The notes beneath the pieces are model-generated. The model was not told where the DNA came from, made no database searches, and saw only the letters and a list, made by a program, of their open reading frames with translations. From NCBI GenBank assembly GCA_003640385.1, contig RCAB01000134.1, positions 62,001 to 126,000 of the forward strand: a stretch of DNA of 64,000 nucleotides. The letters run 5' to 3'. This DNA is from Setaria digitata (taxonomy: Eukaryota; Nematoda; Chromadorea; Rhabditida; Setariidae). Shown in pieces: positions 35,460-46,891 of this stretch. The translations under genes were made by a program, and so were the position numbers. The number at the start of each line of letters is the position of its first letter. The stretch's first letter is position 1.

Positions 35460-38400
35460 ATGCATCAGCGACTACTCTGCACAGTAACCGCTTTGATAAA
35501 ACGGTTCAAATCAACGAAAAAAGATGCGGATGTGACATATTACATACCCCCAAAAACATTCCGTCCTCCATATTATCATCCGATGAAACCATCCAATCGT
35601 AAATCGATGGAACCATTTCCACCATTTCCGGTGTTTTGTATATATATATTTATTTATTTATACATAAATAATGCAAAAGTATTGCAACGTAGTTTCGTTT
35701 ATGAAGATGAAGCAGCAATCTGGGCTGTTTGTAATGGGTAAAATGTTTTCTAACTAAATTTTATTCAATTTCTTTTAGAATAAAGGAGATTCGAGTGGCA
35801 TGGGACCACGTTTGTACGATTACCAGGTGATGAGCGAGCTTGTACGTAGTTTACCTACTGCTACGGAACGGATTGATTTTGTCAATCCATATGAACGTGA
35901 ATTCACCAGACGTGAGAAACGTACCCACCGGTACATGATCTATTTTTTTTTTTTTTTTTTTGCTTCATTTGATGATGCGAAAGATTTTTTTAATTATTGA
36001 TACTTAGTGGTTCGTGGTCTTTTTTTTTGCGTTCAAAGTAATTTAATCGAAAAACGAAATGGAAATGTAAAGAAAATACAATTTGTATTACAGATTTTTT
36101 AAAAAATGTGCTTTGCAGATCTAATATCGATTTTTCTAGTAAGCACTGCTTTGTATCGATAGTAAGCCACTATTAAATTATATTTCAGGCCATGGCATGC
36201 GGCACTATTGAAAACCCGAAAAGCATGGAGGATACAGCCGTTCCCTAATTACTTCGATCCATTAAGTTTTTATCAGTATATCGCAAAAACAAGATGTATT
36301 GATGGATTAAGCAAATGGTATGACGAACCTGCTCCAGTGCTTTCGGAAGGCTTTGAGGTAATTCCAGGTTATGGTAATTCCTTCTGTTAGGAATGTTTAT
36401 ATCTTATTCTTTCATTTCTCAGCGGTCCTTAAGTTTTTAGAGACGTCTAGGCGAAATATTAAGATTGCATTTGGAGTCAGATAATGTTGATAGTGAAGAA
36501 GAAAGAACTGCGAGAATTTTGAGAAGTTTTGTGGACTTGTTGCTCGAAAATATCGTTCGGAGCGGTTTATATGCTTGTTTGACGCATCACAGGGTTTGTT
36601 TTCATCTTCTGCATTATCATTAGCTTAGTTCTTAGTTCCTAATTCTTTCGTTTTTTCACACAGTATTGAAGTCTTTAAAAACTTTTACCCTTGTTTCTCC
36701 TTATTTTTTTTCTTTTTTTGGAATATTTTTTTTTATGAATAAGAAGTACAGCGGAGATTTTGGAAAGTTATCTCAATTTAATGTTAATGTATCATTCTTA
36801 ATGATATTATAATCATTATTAAAACTTATGAGATATAGGAAAATAGTTAACTCGTGAAGATTTAGCTATCCAGAACTCCCCATTGTGCTATCTTATCGAA
36901 AATAATTTCAAAATTATCAAAAAAAAAGAAAATCAAAATTGTTATATTGCTCATTACTTGCTAGACAGGTCACATTTAAGGTGTGGAGGAATTTAAATTA
37001 TTATTTCAGATATCTCATACACCACGGTGCGAATCATTTTGGATTCGTTGTGGATTTGATGCAATTTATGAAAATGAGAATAGAGCTAGACATCGTGGTG
37101 ATAACAGGTAGGAGATATTTTTAACATTGAAATGTATTTTGTTATTGTACGTTAACAAATTTTCTGTTCTTAAAATTTAAAATTCCGATTAAAAATGATG
37201 GATGCAGCAAAAAGTAAAAAAATTGATGCTTTAAATACTGTAAACTTTCAGAGAAAAACTTGGGGAACTTGCTTTTGTCATGCGAGATGCATTTGCAACT
37301 CAGCTGCGAACAAAACATCCACTGAAACCTGTTAGTTTTGACATTAGTCTGTGATTAACTATTGCAGTTCAATTCTGAGAAGAAGTATGAAATTCTATGC
37401 AGATGATATAAGAGTATTAGAATTATATGGACTTTTCGAAAAAATTGAATGTCAATTTGAAATGGATAACTTCTATATTGTATTTATTCGATCTACAAGG
37501 ATTTCATATTTCAGGAAGTCTTAATAGTAAAATTGAGCAATTTTACTTTCAGCATTATGGCTTACTATCATAGCAACGATAAAATTAATTTCCTTATTAC
37601 TATGAAAAAGTACACCATAGCACACTAAGAAAGGAGCAGATGTAACATAAAATACCGGGAGCATCAGTAACTATGGATATTTTAGTTGATGTCACTTTGG
37701 GATGAAGAAGTTACGAAGCCATTATTCAGTCCTGAATTTAATATTAAAGATGAGTTAATATATTCTCCTGCCATGTTTGGAATGATCGCCGATTCGGATC
37801 CTTTATGGCAGTGTCCGGGGTATGAACCTGACTGTGGTAAATTTTCAAAACTTTCGTTCCATTTTAATCCCTGTTTTTCTCAGTGCTTCATTTTATCAAA
37901 GTTATTGCATTTCAGTAATGTCTAAAAATAGATTATGACTAAAATGTAACGTGTTTGAGACACTTTTTTGAAAACGGATTCGGAGATTTCAAATTTAATT
38001 CTAAATTTTAAAAACTTCAGAATTTTGTAAATCTTGGTAGATTTACAGGTGAAGAATACAAATATGGCCACGTAGGATTTAAACAGTTCAACGATTTGGA
38101 TGTTTATTGTAAAAGGTGGAAAGTGAAGGGTGAAGAGGAGAAAACAGTTCGCAACGAATGTCTTCGTGCTTCTGCTGTGATATCTCTCTTTTCTTGGCTA
38201 AATGCTCAAGCTCATGCTTTGGGTATAGTTTCTTGTGATTTAGTAAGTAGTACCATTTTTTAGGGAAATTGCGACGCAGCTGAAAGATTTTTTTTTTGTT
38301 CGAAACTATAGTAATAATTGCCATAGTAATTATCGTTTTTAGAGTATTGTCTGTCTTACGATATTAAAACTGAGGCATACATTCTAAGAACTTATTGAAA

Positions 38401-39027
38401 ATTACCAGGAATTTTCTCTGGAAGCAAATTAGAAGTCATTTGAAATCCATGTCGACAGTTTCTTTCATGGTATCGATTACATCATAATGCAAGAAGAACA
38501 CTTACAATTTACACTTCTCTTTTTCAGGTTACACACAGTATAATGATATTGAACAACCCTTAGTATCGCAGTTAGTATTATCCGATGGAAAACAATTCTT
38601 CTTCGCCATAGCTCAACTGAATACTTTAGTGATTAATGTCGACATTGAGGTTAGATTTTTGGTCCAATGTTTTATCAGTTTACATGTGCTATGGTGATCA
38701 CAACTTGAGCAGTTATCTTTTATGATGAATACGAACGGCAATTCCTTGTTTTTTGATTTTCGTTTTTTTTTTTAGGGAATAATAAATAAACGCTCGAATT
38801 TGTGTTATGTGGAAGGACCCATAAACTTATACGACCGATATGACTGCAGCACAGGAGAATTTGAATTTCATAAAAAAACTGGCAGTGATATGATAACGAG
38901 TTTTAATCCACATGTACTGGGACGACTGATGCAGATGCTTGTGAGGGATATGCCGACAAAAAGAGATGTGGAAAATGATTCGGAGATGCCACAGTTTATT
39001 CCTGTAACATTTGATAGTCTCCCTTAA
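35460..39027 (+). CDS. mrps-30: Mitochondrial ribosomal protein mL65 (MRPS30/PDCD9 family)
   Basis: Structural protein of the metazoan mitochondrial large ribosomal subunit (formerly called S30). Exons: 35460-35637, 35680-35737, 35796-35930, 36189-36357, 36441-36593, 37010-37107, 37252-37330, 37686-37836, 38049-38222, 38528-38649, 38776-39027; phase closes to 522 aa, longer than the human 439. The start MHQRLLCTVTALIKRFKSTK is basic and without acidic residues, as expected of a mitochondrial presequence. Conserved blocks: PWHAALLKTRKAWRIQPFPN, ESFWIRCGFDAIYENENRAR, WQCPGYEPDCGEEYKYGHVG, RASAVISLFSWLNAQAHALG, then GYTQYNDIEQPLVSQLVLSD and KQFFFAIAQLNTLVINVD, matching the [20 protein letters not shown] region of MRPS30 as remembered. 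The first two introns are short (42 and 58 bp) and were placed by phase, so the N-terminal 80 residues are the least certain part. Confidence 0.88.
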
Positions 39028-40083
39028 TATGTTGTTTATTGGAAAATATACTACCAGTACTTATTATTGGAAATTTCAAATTTACAGTTGTAAAACACTA
39101 AATCCGGAATGCTTGTGACAGGCTCGGAAAGTTTTAGATTTATTTTTTTTACTTCTGTTCTAATTTCACTTGATTTTAGATATGTAGACTTCTTGAGGTA
39201 CTCACTAAACAAATTCATTTGTTGAGCAATATTTTACAGTTATTACAATAGTTAAGATTTCCGGAGAAGGGGAAAAATTCTTTCCCAGTCTAATTGTTCA
39301 TACGCACAGATAGACAGACAGATACACACACACATACATATACATACGTATGCATGAACTTTCTGATCTAGAATTTCCAAGTGCTTAGGGTTGTAGTCTT
39401 TCCACTTGAAACTCATGGGGAGATAGTACAATTACATACATTTTAAAGTTGTAATATCTTTGCGCTAATTACGTTACCCTTATTAATTTAAAGAATAGAG
39501 ACATTGAGTGAAACAATGGCAACAATAAGAACAATTCCTTGCACAGTTTTCATCATTAACTTTCAGTTAGCATGGGGCAAGGTACTGAATATGTCTTTTA
39601 TTAAACTGCACAAGGAAAATAATGTTGGCAATATTTCCAATTCAAGGTAGCAATTGTGCGATGTTACACTGAGCATTAGATATCCGTTGCATTGTACGTC
39701 ATAGTTCACTAGCATAAAAAATTCGTCAAGTAATCGGGAAGTATTCTTACTAGACACAGCCAAGAATTGTAATTGTAACATTTTCATGCCACAGTATGGG
39801 AAGTAATATCAGCATTGATGATCCAGGAACGGAAAAGACTCTGTTTAGTATCGAAGAATTCTCCAGAAGATAGGGATGATTAATATTATAAAATTTCCTG
39901 AAGACTTCTGTAAATGCACGTGCGCGTCATGTGCATGTATGTTAACGAGACAAATGACTAACTTAACTTTATAGGCATAAACAATCATTAACACAGGGAA
40001 CTATCATCAACGTATGGTGAGAGCATAGCTTCACTAAATATGATCGTTTTTTTTTTTTTTTTTTTTTTTCCAAGAGGCCACCT
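39028..40083. other. Convergent 3' region of mrps-30 and rpn-10
   Basis: About 1 kb between two converging stop codons. No coding signal; contains a short AC/TACATA simple repeat (39313-39354) and a poly-T block at 40047-40069. Confidence 0.6.
39313..39354. repeat. AC / TACATA simple repeat
   Basis: Low-complexity AGACAGATACACACACACAT followed by ACATATACATACGTATGCAT in the convergent 3' spacer. Confidence 0.7.
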
Positions 40084-43000
40084 TTACTGCTTCGTCGTTT
40101 GATTGTCGTCTTTCTCTTCTTTCTGGAAATATTGAAATACAGGAGTGACGTTGAATTCAATATTCATCAGAAGGAAGATATCAAAAAAATGCCAACGAAA
40201 ACATGCCTTTTCTCGTGCTGCAGCAGCATTGTTGACCACATCTCGAACTTCTTGCGAATTCGGATCTACGCCTGGTAGATCTGCCAGAAGTTGGCGAAGT
40301 AATTCAGGATCGCTCATAAGTTGACCAAGTTGATCATCTTCCGTCTGCAAGAATACAGACTCTAATCAGTGTAATTGAAGCAACCTGGAGGTCTAGGATT
40401 ACAGCTTTCTTCCACCTTAGATAATATTCGTCATTAGACTATTGTAATCCTAACTATAAAGACCTAGATGAATCGTTTGCAAACAGCTTTATTTTAAAAG
40501 AAGGGATCACTTGTAGGCTAGAACAACAACTGCATATATCCAAAAGTAGACACGCAAAGTCTAGAACTTTAGTTCAACATATAAGCCCGAGTTTACAATT
40601 TATTGACTCAAAAATGTAACAATGGAATTCTTCGTCTTCCTCTCTTACCTAAGTGTTAGATTTTAAGCTAATATGATGAACTCACCTTTGTCATTTTCAT
40701 TCCTCTTTAAAGTAAAGTAGAAAACTATGCAGTTGCGTCGTATCAAATGCAAAGAATTATCCTTAGAAAATTTTGAAGAAACTACCATTGTAGCATCCCG
40801 TGCTGAAGCTGTTGATTCGTCAACTTCCATCGCTTCAGTGCCAGCGCTTTGATCCATTTTCGGCGTAGCAGCTTCCGTCCCAGGCGCTTGCATCGTTGCC
40901 GATGTGGCTGTATCTGGCGAAGAAGGCGTCTCTTGTGCTGTCGAACTAGCAGCACCTGTGCCTTCTTGCATTGACATGCGCAAGGCCCACTCCAGTTGTT
41001 GTTCTTCAGTCATTGCTCCAGGATCCATTGTCATAATATCATCTTAGAATGTAAAACGAAATTTACAAAAACTTGCAAAACCTACATAAAACCTATGACA
41101 TAATTTTCAATATCATAAATTAATTAAACGAGATAATATTACCAACTATCTTCCGACAAATTCATTTTTGGAAATTAGTTCAGCTAGAAACACTTACTTC
41201 CAGCAGTATTTGTTGGATGGGACGCTGCATCATCTATTCCTCCACCTCTCTGCCGTTGACGCTGTTCTTCCAAAGAGACACGAAGTGCCTTAAAATAATA
41301 AAGTTTTACCAATAATTAAGAAAGCATCAGTGAGTGCCGACAACCCGAAGAATTAGATGAAATACAAATAAATTATAACCAATGCAAGGTCTGGATCATC
41401 CTCAGGATCAATTCCAAATTCGAATCCACCTCCGCCAGCAGCCACTACCGGCGCGGCAGTACCATCTTCTCCACGACATATTGGCGAAGATACGAGTGCT
41501 TCGGTAAGTGTTGAACTGGCCGGGACAACTACTAAATTCGAACCACTTCCATCTCTGAATAAGATAATGAAAGGAAAAGACCAAATATAATACATATTTT
41601 CTCTTAGGTAACCAGTTCCCACTACTAATCTGCAATTAATACAAGCTTTCCTCGTATATTTTGTCTTACACCTTACATAGTACTCCTTTGGGCGAAATCA
41701 TTAACCTATAATACTTATAATACTGTTGAAGTAGTGAGAGAAATATAATGGTTTAACTCAACTCATTCGTAAAACTAAACAGCATTTATCAGTTTGATCT
41801 TACTTCATATCTGCGCGAAGTTAGCTTCATTTATCAGCAAAAAAATCCCGTGATACCACTTACTTTCCATTTAAGGTTTCGATAAATTGTCCCATAATTT
41901 CGCTATTGGTTGAATCCGCTTCACCAAAGCATATAACATCTACTTGCACTTTCTCTTTTTTCAATTTCTTTGCAAGCTTCGTAAGCTGAAATACACGATT
42001 TTAGTACAGCTTAGACTTTTAGTCTACTCATACTCTGTAATTTCGTAATACGTAAAGCATAATGTGAAGTGAAATCGCAAATGACAAGTACGACGATAAA
42101 CTAAGAATTGGCAATAATAATGATGATATTAACAAGCAAACCTCAGAAGAATTCAGATGATCAATTGGACTACCTACAAAGACGACAATACGCATCTTAT
42201 GATTCCTGTTTTGGCGATGTTTTAACGCTAAATGCGCTACTTTAATTGCATTGATAAAATTTGACACACCCTGTAAAAGAAAAAAATCTTTCATTTGGGA
42301 TTAGTGTCCAAGGCTTTTTAATGAGTATATCATGTCGATAAATGATGAAACCTGCCGGCGGTTTCTTTCCTGAAGCCTGCTTACAATGCTATTATTGAGC
42401 ATCTTCTGATTCACGTTCGTAACCAGTTTCTCTCCTTCGATGAAAAAACTTTCCCAGACATCTCGTATTTAAACTGACTAATTATGGAAAAACATCTAGA
42501 AGGTACTCCTAATCAATATTTCTACTGAAGTGGTTTAATATCTCGCATTACTAATAACTTTCAAGAAACAGTCAGCAGAGTTATTATAAGGTGATACACG
42601 AACTGACCATCATACTGTATTACCAATGCTATTAATGTAAATAGGAAATGTATTGCACTGATGCTCACTTTTGGTTCCACTTGATGAAGTTTCATAAACA
42701 GTTTTCCATTTTCTTGCGTTAATGTCGTCAACACTTCTACGGTACTGCAATCACGATTTCTGACATTTATTAATTTTCAGCTCTCTAATAATCTAAGAAC
42801 AAAATAAAGGGTCAAATAATCAACCATATGAATCTTTTTCGAAAGATTGGTACTCATCCATTACAAGATATTGCAGAACCGCACGAATCACAGCTCTCAA
42901 CTTGACATCAAAAAGTGTGCCAAAAAATCTAGAAGGATAGAAAAAAAAAAAAAAAAAAACTGAGCTAAATTCCTTGCGTAAGGAATTGCTGAAATCCAGT

Positions 43001-43820
43001 ATAAGAAAAAGTGGAATTGAAATGCCTGAGACGACAAATGACTGATTTCATGATGGTTCCTTATAGGACGCTAGCAACCAGAACGTACTACTTCACCAGA
43101 TAATAATTACCGATACAAAAGAACCTCAGTCTTTAACTTTTCACTGTCCAGGATATCTTAGGCAGTAGTATATAATTTTTCAGTTTGTGCTACTTAAATG
43201 AACAAGACAGTACTTAACTGTGATATTTTAAACTGCAGATGATTATTATATTAGGATTAGATATTAGCGATGAGTAGTTTATAGATAAAACATTGTTTTT
43301 AAATAAACCTATTTCTAAATCAGAAATAATTTTAATAAGCACTAAAGATGTACTCAGCCATGGCGATCAGTCCAACCGCGTTTTCTGGATTTGCACGAAG
43401 CTTGCATTGCAATACCAAATTCACAGCATCCTGTTGACACTGCAGACGTGTTGGTGCAAAATCACCATTCCGCATCCATTCCGAATTATCAACACTGGAA
43501 ATACCACTTACATGCATAAAAAACGTTCATATATTATTGCTTAATTAACTAATACCTAAAACCATTTATTCCCATCCTCCGCAATACCCATAATATTACA
43601 CTTAACATAATACTGCATCCACCACTCACACAAATAATGCCTTTTCAAGAAAATGCGTATGTGTAGTTTATCTGTGAGATGATGTCTATTCATTTGAAGC
43701 TTTCTTATAACATAATATAATGAAAAAAATAAGATACCATTGCAAACTAAACAGTGATAAATAAAACAACTAGGAGGAAGTGATCTGTACTTACCAAATC
43801 ATTGTACTTTCTTGAACCAT
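40084..43820 (-). CDS. rpn-10: 26S proteasome ubiquitin receptor RPN10/PSMD4
   Basis: Non-ATPase subunit of the proteasome regulatory particle that binds polyubiquitin. Exons: 43820-43795, 43494-43354, 42744-42669, 42270-42142, 41985-41864, 41554-41380, 41288-41198, 41042-40786, 40344-40207, 40122-40084; phase closes to 397 aa (human 377). The N-terminal VWA domain starts [20 protein letters not shown] and continues [40 protein letters not shown] and [20 protein letters not shown]. Two ubiquitin-interacting motifs follow: [20 protein letters not shown] and [18 protein letters not shown]. Then comes a conserved block [20 protein letters not shown] and a Lys/Glu tail [13 protein letters not shown]. 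The last intron (40206-40123) appears to start with GC rather than GT; only this junction gives the family's charged tail. A 3' splice-like TTATTTCAG upstream of the ATG (43862-43870) suggests trans-splicing. Confidence 0.97.
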
Positions 43821-45251
43821 TGTATCGTATCGTCAGCACGCGATTATCGCCAATCAGTTAACTGAAATAATTAGGAAAAAATACCATGTAATAATGTAAC
43901 ATTTTGTAAAGTGATAAACTGCTGAGCAAAACTCTTTCTCATACTGTCCCTATGTAATATTTTAATTTACATTAACACTTTAAAATTTTTCAGTGATTCT
44001 TAGAGTTGTTCATGCCTCTTAGAACTTTCAAGTATCTCAGAAGAATATGTATGTGATTTATTGAGCTAAGATGTCCAAAACATGCAAAGCAACCAAGAAC
44101 AGAAAGGAAGTACTATTAAGATAGCAAATAATTTAAGCAGAGTAATCATAAAAGGAGAAATTAGATGAAATGCGATATCCAATCACTGGATGCATACTTC
44201 ACGTTACTTATTATATAGAGAATAATATGATACTACGATTGTGTATAGCAATTCATATCTATCAGTAATTCATATACATCTGGAATTCACGCACTAACGG
44301 AAGTAATCGACGAACTTTTAAGTGAAGTCAAATACACACATACGTGCATGCCAGCAGTTTACGTACGCTAGAAGTTCCCATGTACCTAATGTGTCAACTA
44401 AGCGAAGGCTAAGAAGGATTAAGTTACGGCAAAACCAAATCGAAAGGAGAAGCATTAACTTATCATGATGTCATCAATAACACTGGTCTGACAAACATTT
44501 ATTTCATAGTGGATATAACCAGTGGGCTGCAAGCCGTCATACAACGAGACATCATCCAATTGGTCGTGAGGTAATTCGTTGGTTCTTGGAGTTTATATCG
44601 GAATGCCGGTAGTTTGTGGAGTTTATTTTGGTGTGTTCCGGTAAGCCGTCTCAGTGAGTGGTGGTAAGGTTTATTTCAGGGACACCAGTAGACTCATGAG
44701 GTTCATGTTGTTGAATGGCAGTAGTTTGTACGGCTAATCTAGTTTGGTACCGATAATTATAAGATTTATACTGATGGCATATGAAAGTTTATCACAATGA
44801 GTAGCGGTATTTGGTAGAGTTTATTTGATTGACTGATAGTGTAGTGTGGTATTAGTTTCTTTTGATGACGGTAGTTCATCATGTTGAGTAGCAGAAGCTT
44901 ATGGCTTTGATCTTACTGTGGTACATGGATAAGGCTAGAGTGGACAGAATGAAAGGATTTTTGAATTTATTTTTCTCTAAGGAAGAATACTGAAGTAGTA
45001 CCCATGTTCTTCATTCGTTTGCCCGATTATTTTCTATTAGAATTTGGCTAAGTCGATTTTTAGCGGACGAAATAAAACATAAGATTCTCATTGCTTACAG
45101 TAATGGAGTATATAGAAATCAAGAAGTAACCATTAATTCTCGTATTGCAGCGTTGTCCGGCAGCAAAGTATATGTTCTGCTGCGGCAATAGCAGCACAAT
45201 AACTTCGTATTTGTTGACGCACGTGGAGAATCGTCACTTCAGGTTTTCGTT
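43821..45251. promoter_or_regulatory. Divergent intergenic region of rpn-10 and uev-1
   Basis: 1.43 kb between opposed start codons of two ubiquitin-pathway genes. The uev-1 half (about 44512-44930) is a degenerate G/T-rich minisatellite; the rpn-10 half is ordinary AT-rich DNA. A CACTTCAG ending at 45242 is the likely trans-splice acceptor of uev-1. Confidence 0.55.
44512..44930. repeat. Degenerate G/T-rich minisatellite
   Basis: Repeated variants of a GGTAGTTTGTGGAGTTTATT theme (for example CCGGTAGTTTGTGGAGTTTA, GGCAGTAGTTTGTACGGC, GCGGTATTTGGTAGAGTTTA, GACGGTAGTTCATCATG), spaced roughly 30-50 bp. Copies are too diverged to give a single period by eye. Confidence 0.6.
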
Positions 45252-46891
45252 ATGGGTAGGTTTTGAGTCAATTTTTGTTTATATTTCCACTTTCTTTTAT
45301 GACTAATATTCTTCAGTACTATTTGAATAAGGAATTCATAGTTCTTTACATGTCCTTTGATTACGATTGAAAGCATGTTAGTATCTCTATCGTGCTCTGT
45401 ATGTATGTGATCCGAACATTTTGTCGTTTTCCAGAGTCACTTGGCAGTGCATTATGAAATAGGAGTTAACAGTGCATAGGAATATTTGTAAAAGGACAAA
45501 CACGAGTCTTAATTTTAGTTCTTAAAAGATATGATAATATATTTGACATATATCTTATCTACAAAGATTACGATATTGTTTTTGAGTGATTTAACAATGT
45601 TCCGCACATGCTTTTGTTATTCAGGAATGTATCAGTATATTTCTTCGCCTTTCTATGTTATTTCCCAGCTTTTATAAGTTTCACACTTCATTATGTTATG
45701 CAGGTCTGGTTTTTTTTTTTTTTGAAGGGACATAAATTTTTATAGTAGAAGTAGTTTCAAATATGTAACGTTCAAGAAATATAAGTCTTCAGTAGATGTT
45801 CCTCGAAATTTTCGTTTACTGGAAGAGCTTGAAGACGGACAAAAAGGCAAGGGTGATGGGAATATATCATGGGGACTTGAAGATGACGATGATATGACAT
45901 TGACACGTTGGACGGGAATGATTATTGGCCCGCCAAGAGTTGGTTTTTTTTTTTCTTTTTTCTTTCTAATCTTTTTTTTCTTATTTTTGTAAAGAGATCT
46001 TGGGATGAAGTACGAAGTCTAAACAAAAATATTAATATTATTTCAAGGCTTTTGATTTTTTTAATGGTTTAAAAAAAAATGATGCATTCAAAGGTTACGT
46101 TGGATTTTTATAATTTTGTATATGTCAAGCAGGTTAGAAATTGCATTGAAAGCCTATTAATGAACTAGTGATGCTTAGTCGTCAGATATTCCTTGTGATC
46201 TAGTTTTCGCGTTACAGTTTTTTTTCTAATTTAGACTCCATTCGAATCAAGAATATATAATTTACGCATAGAGTGTGGTCAAAATTATCCAAAAGAAGCA
46301 CCAACCGTTCGATTTACGACGAAAATCAATATGAATGGCGTGAATCAAACTGATGGCATGGTAGTTCAATAACTTTTTCTTTGTAGTTATTAAACAAAAG
46401 GTAGCGTTGAATTAATAATATAGAGTCAGAAATTTGTAGTTTTCAATTTTTAAAGAATTTCAAACAGAAGCAGTTGGAGGTTTTTTCTTCTCATTTTTTT
46501 TAGAGACTTTTTTCAAAACTCCCGAAAAAGTTTCTTGTCGATATTTTTCATTTTTTTCATTCTTAATAATGAGATCTAATGCATAAAACGGATGAATCAT
46601 TAAAAAACCGAAAAATTGATAGTGTAAATTACCAATAGAAAGCAAATTAAAAATCATTAAAAAAGCTATCAAGAAAAGCCTTGGAGAAAATTGTGGACAA
46701 ACGACTGTAGTGCTAAAAAATAAAATTTAAAAAATATTTCATTGCAGGTGGATAGGCGCTGTGTACCGGTTCTTCGTCAGTGGAATAGTACATTTTATAT
46801 CAAAACTATTCTCGAGGATATACGAAAGACAATGATGACAGCTAAAGAAAATATGAAGCTACCGCAGCCTCCAGAGGGTGCCACATATTAG
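45252..46891 (+). CDS. uev-1: Ubiquitin-conjugating enzyme variant UEV-1 (UBE2V/Mms2)
   Basis: Catalytically inactive E2 variant that pairs with Ubc13 to build K63-linked ubiquitin chains in DNA-damage tolerance and signalling. Exons: 45252-45255, 45793-45938, 46235-46360, 46748-46891; phase closes to 139 aa, the family length. The first coding exon is just ATG plus one G, giving [20 protein letters not shown]. Further blocks: [51 protein letters not shown] and [20 protein letters not shown]. It lacks an active-site Cys in the usual E2 place, as all UEVs do. Nearly identical in layout to C. elegans UEV-1 ([18 protein letters not shown]) as I remember it, which supports the 4-nt exon. Likely trans-spliced at 45242. 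Confidence 0.97.

Noticed and set aside
36939..37124. Open frame YLIHHGANHFGFVVDLMQF in mrps-30
   Set aside because: The other frame (ESFWIRCGFDAIYENENRAR) keeps phase with both neighbours and resembles MRPS30.
40029..40160. ORF with Lys run near the rpn-10 stop
   Set aside because: Translation of a poly-T tract and of the rpn-10 terminal exon in the wrong frame.
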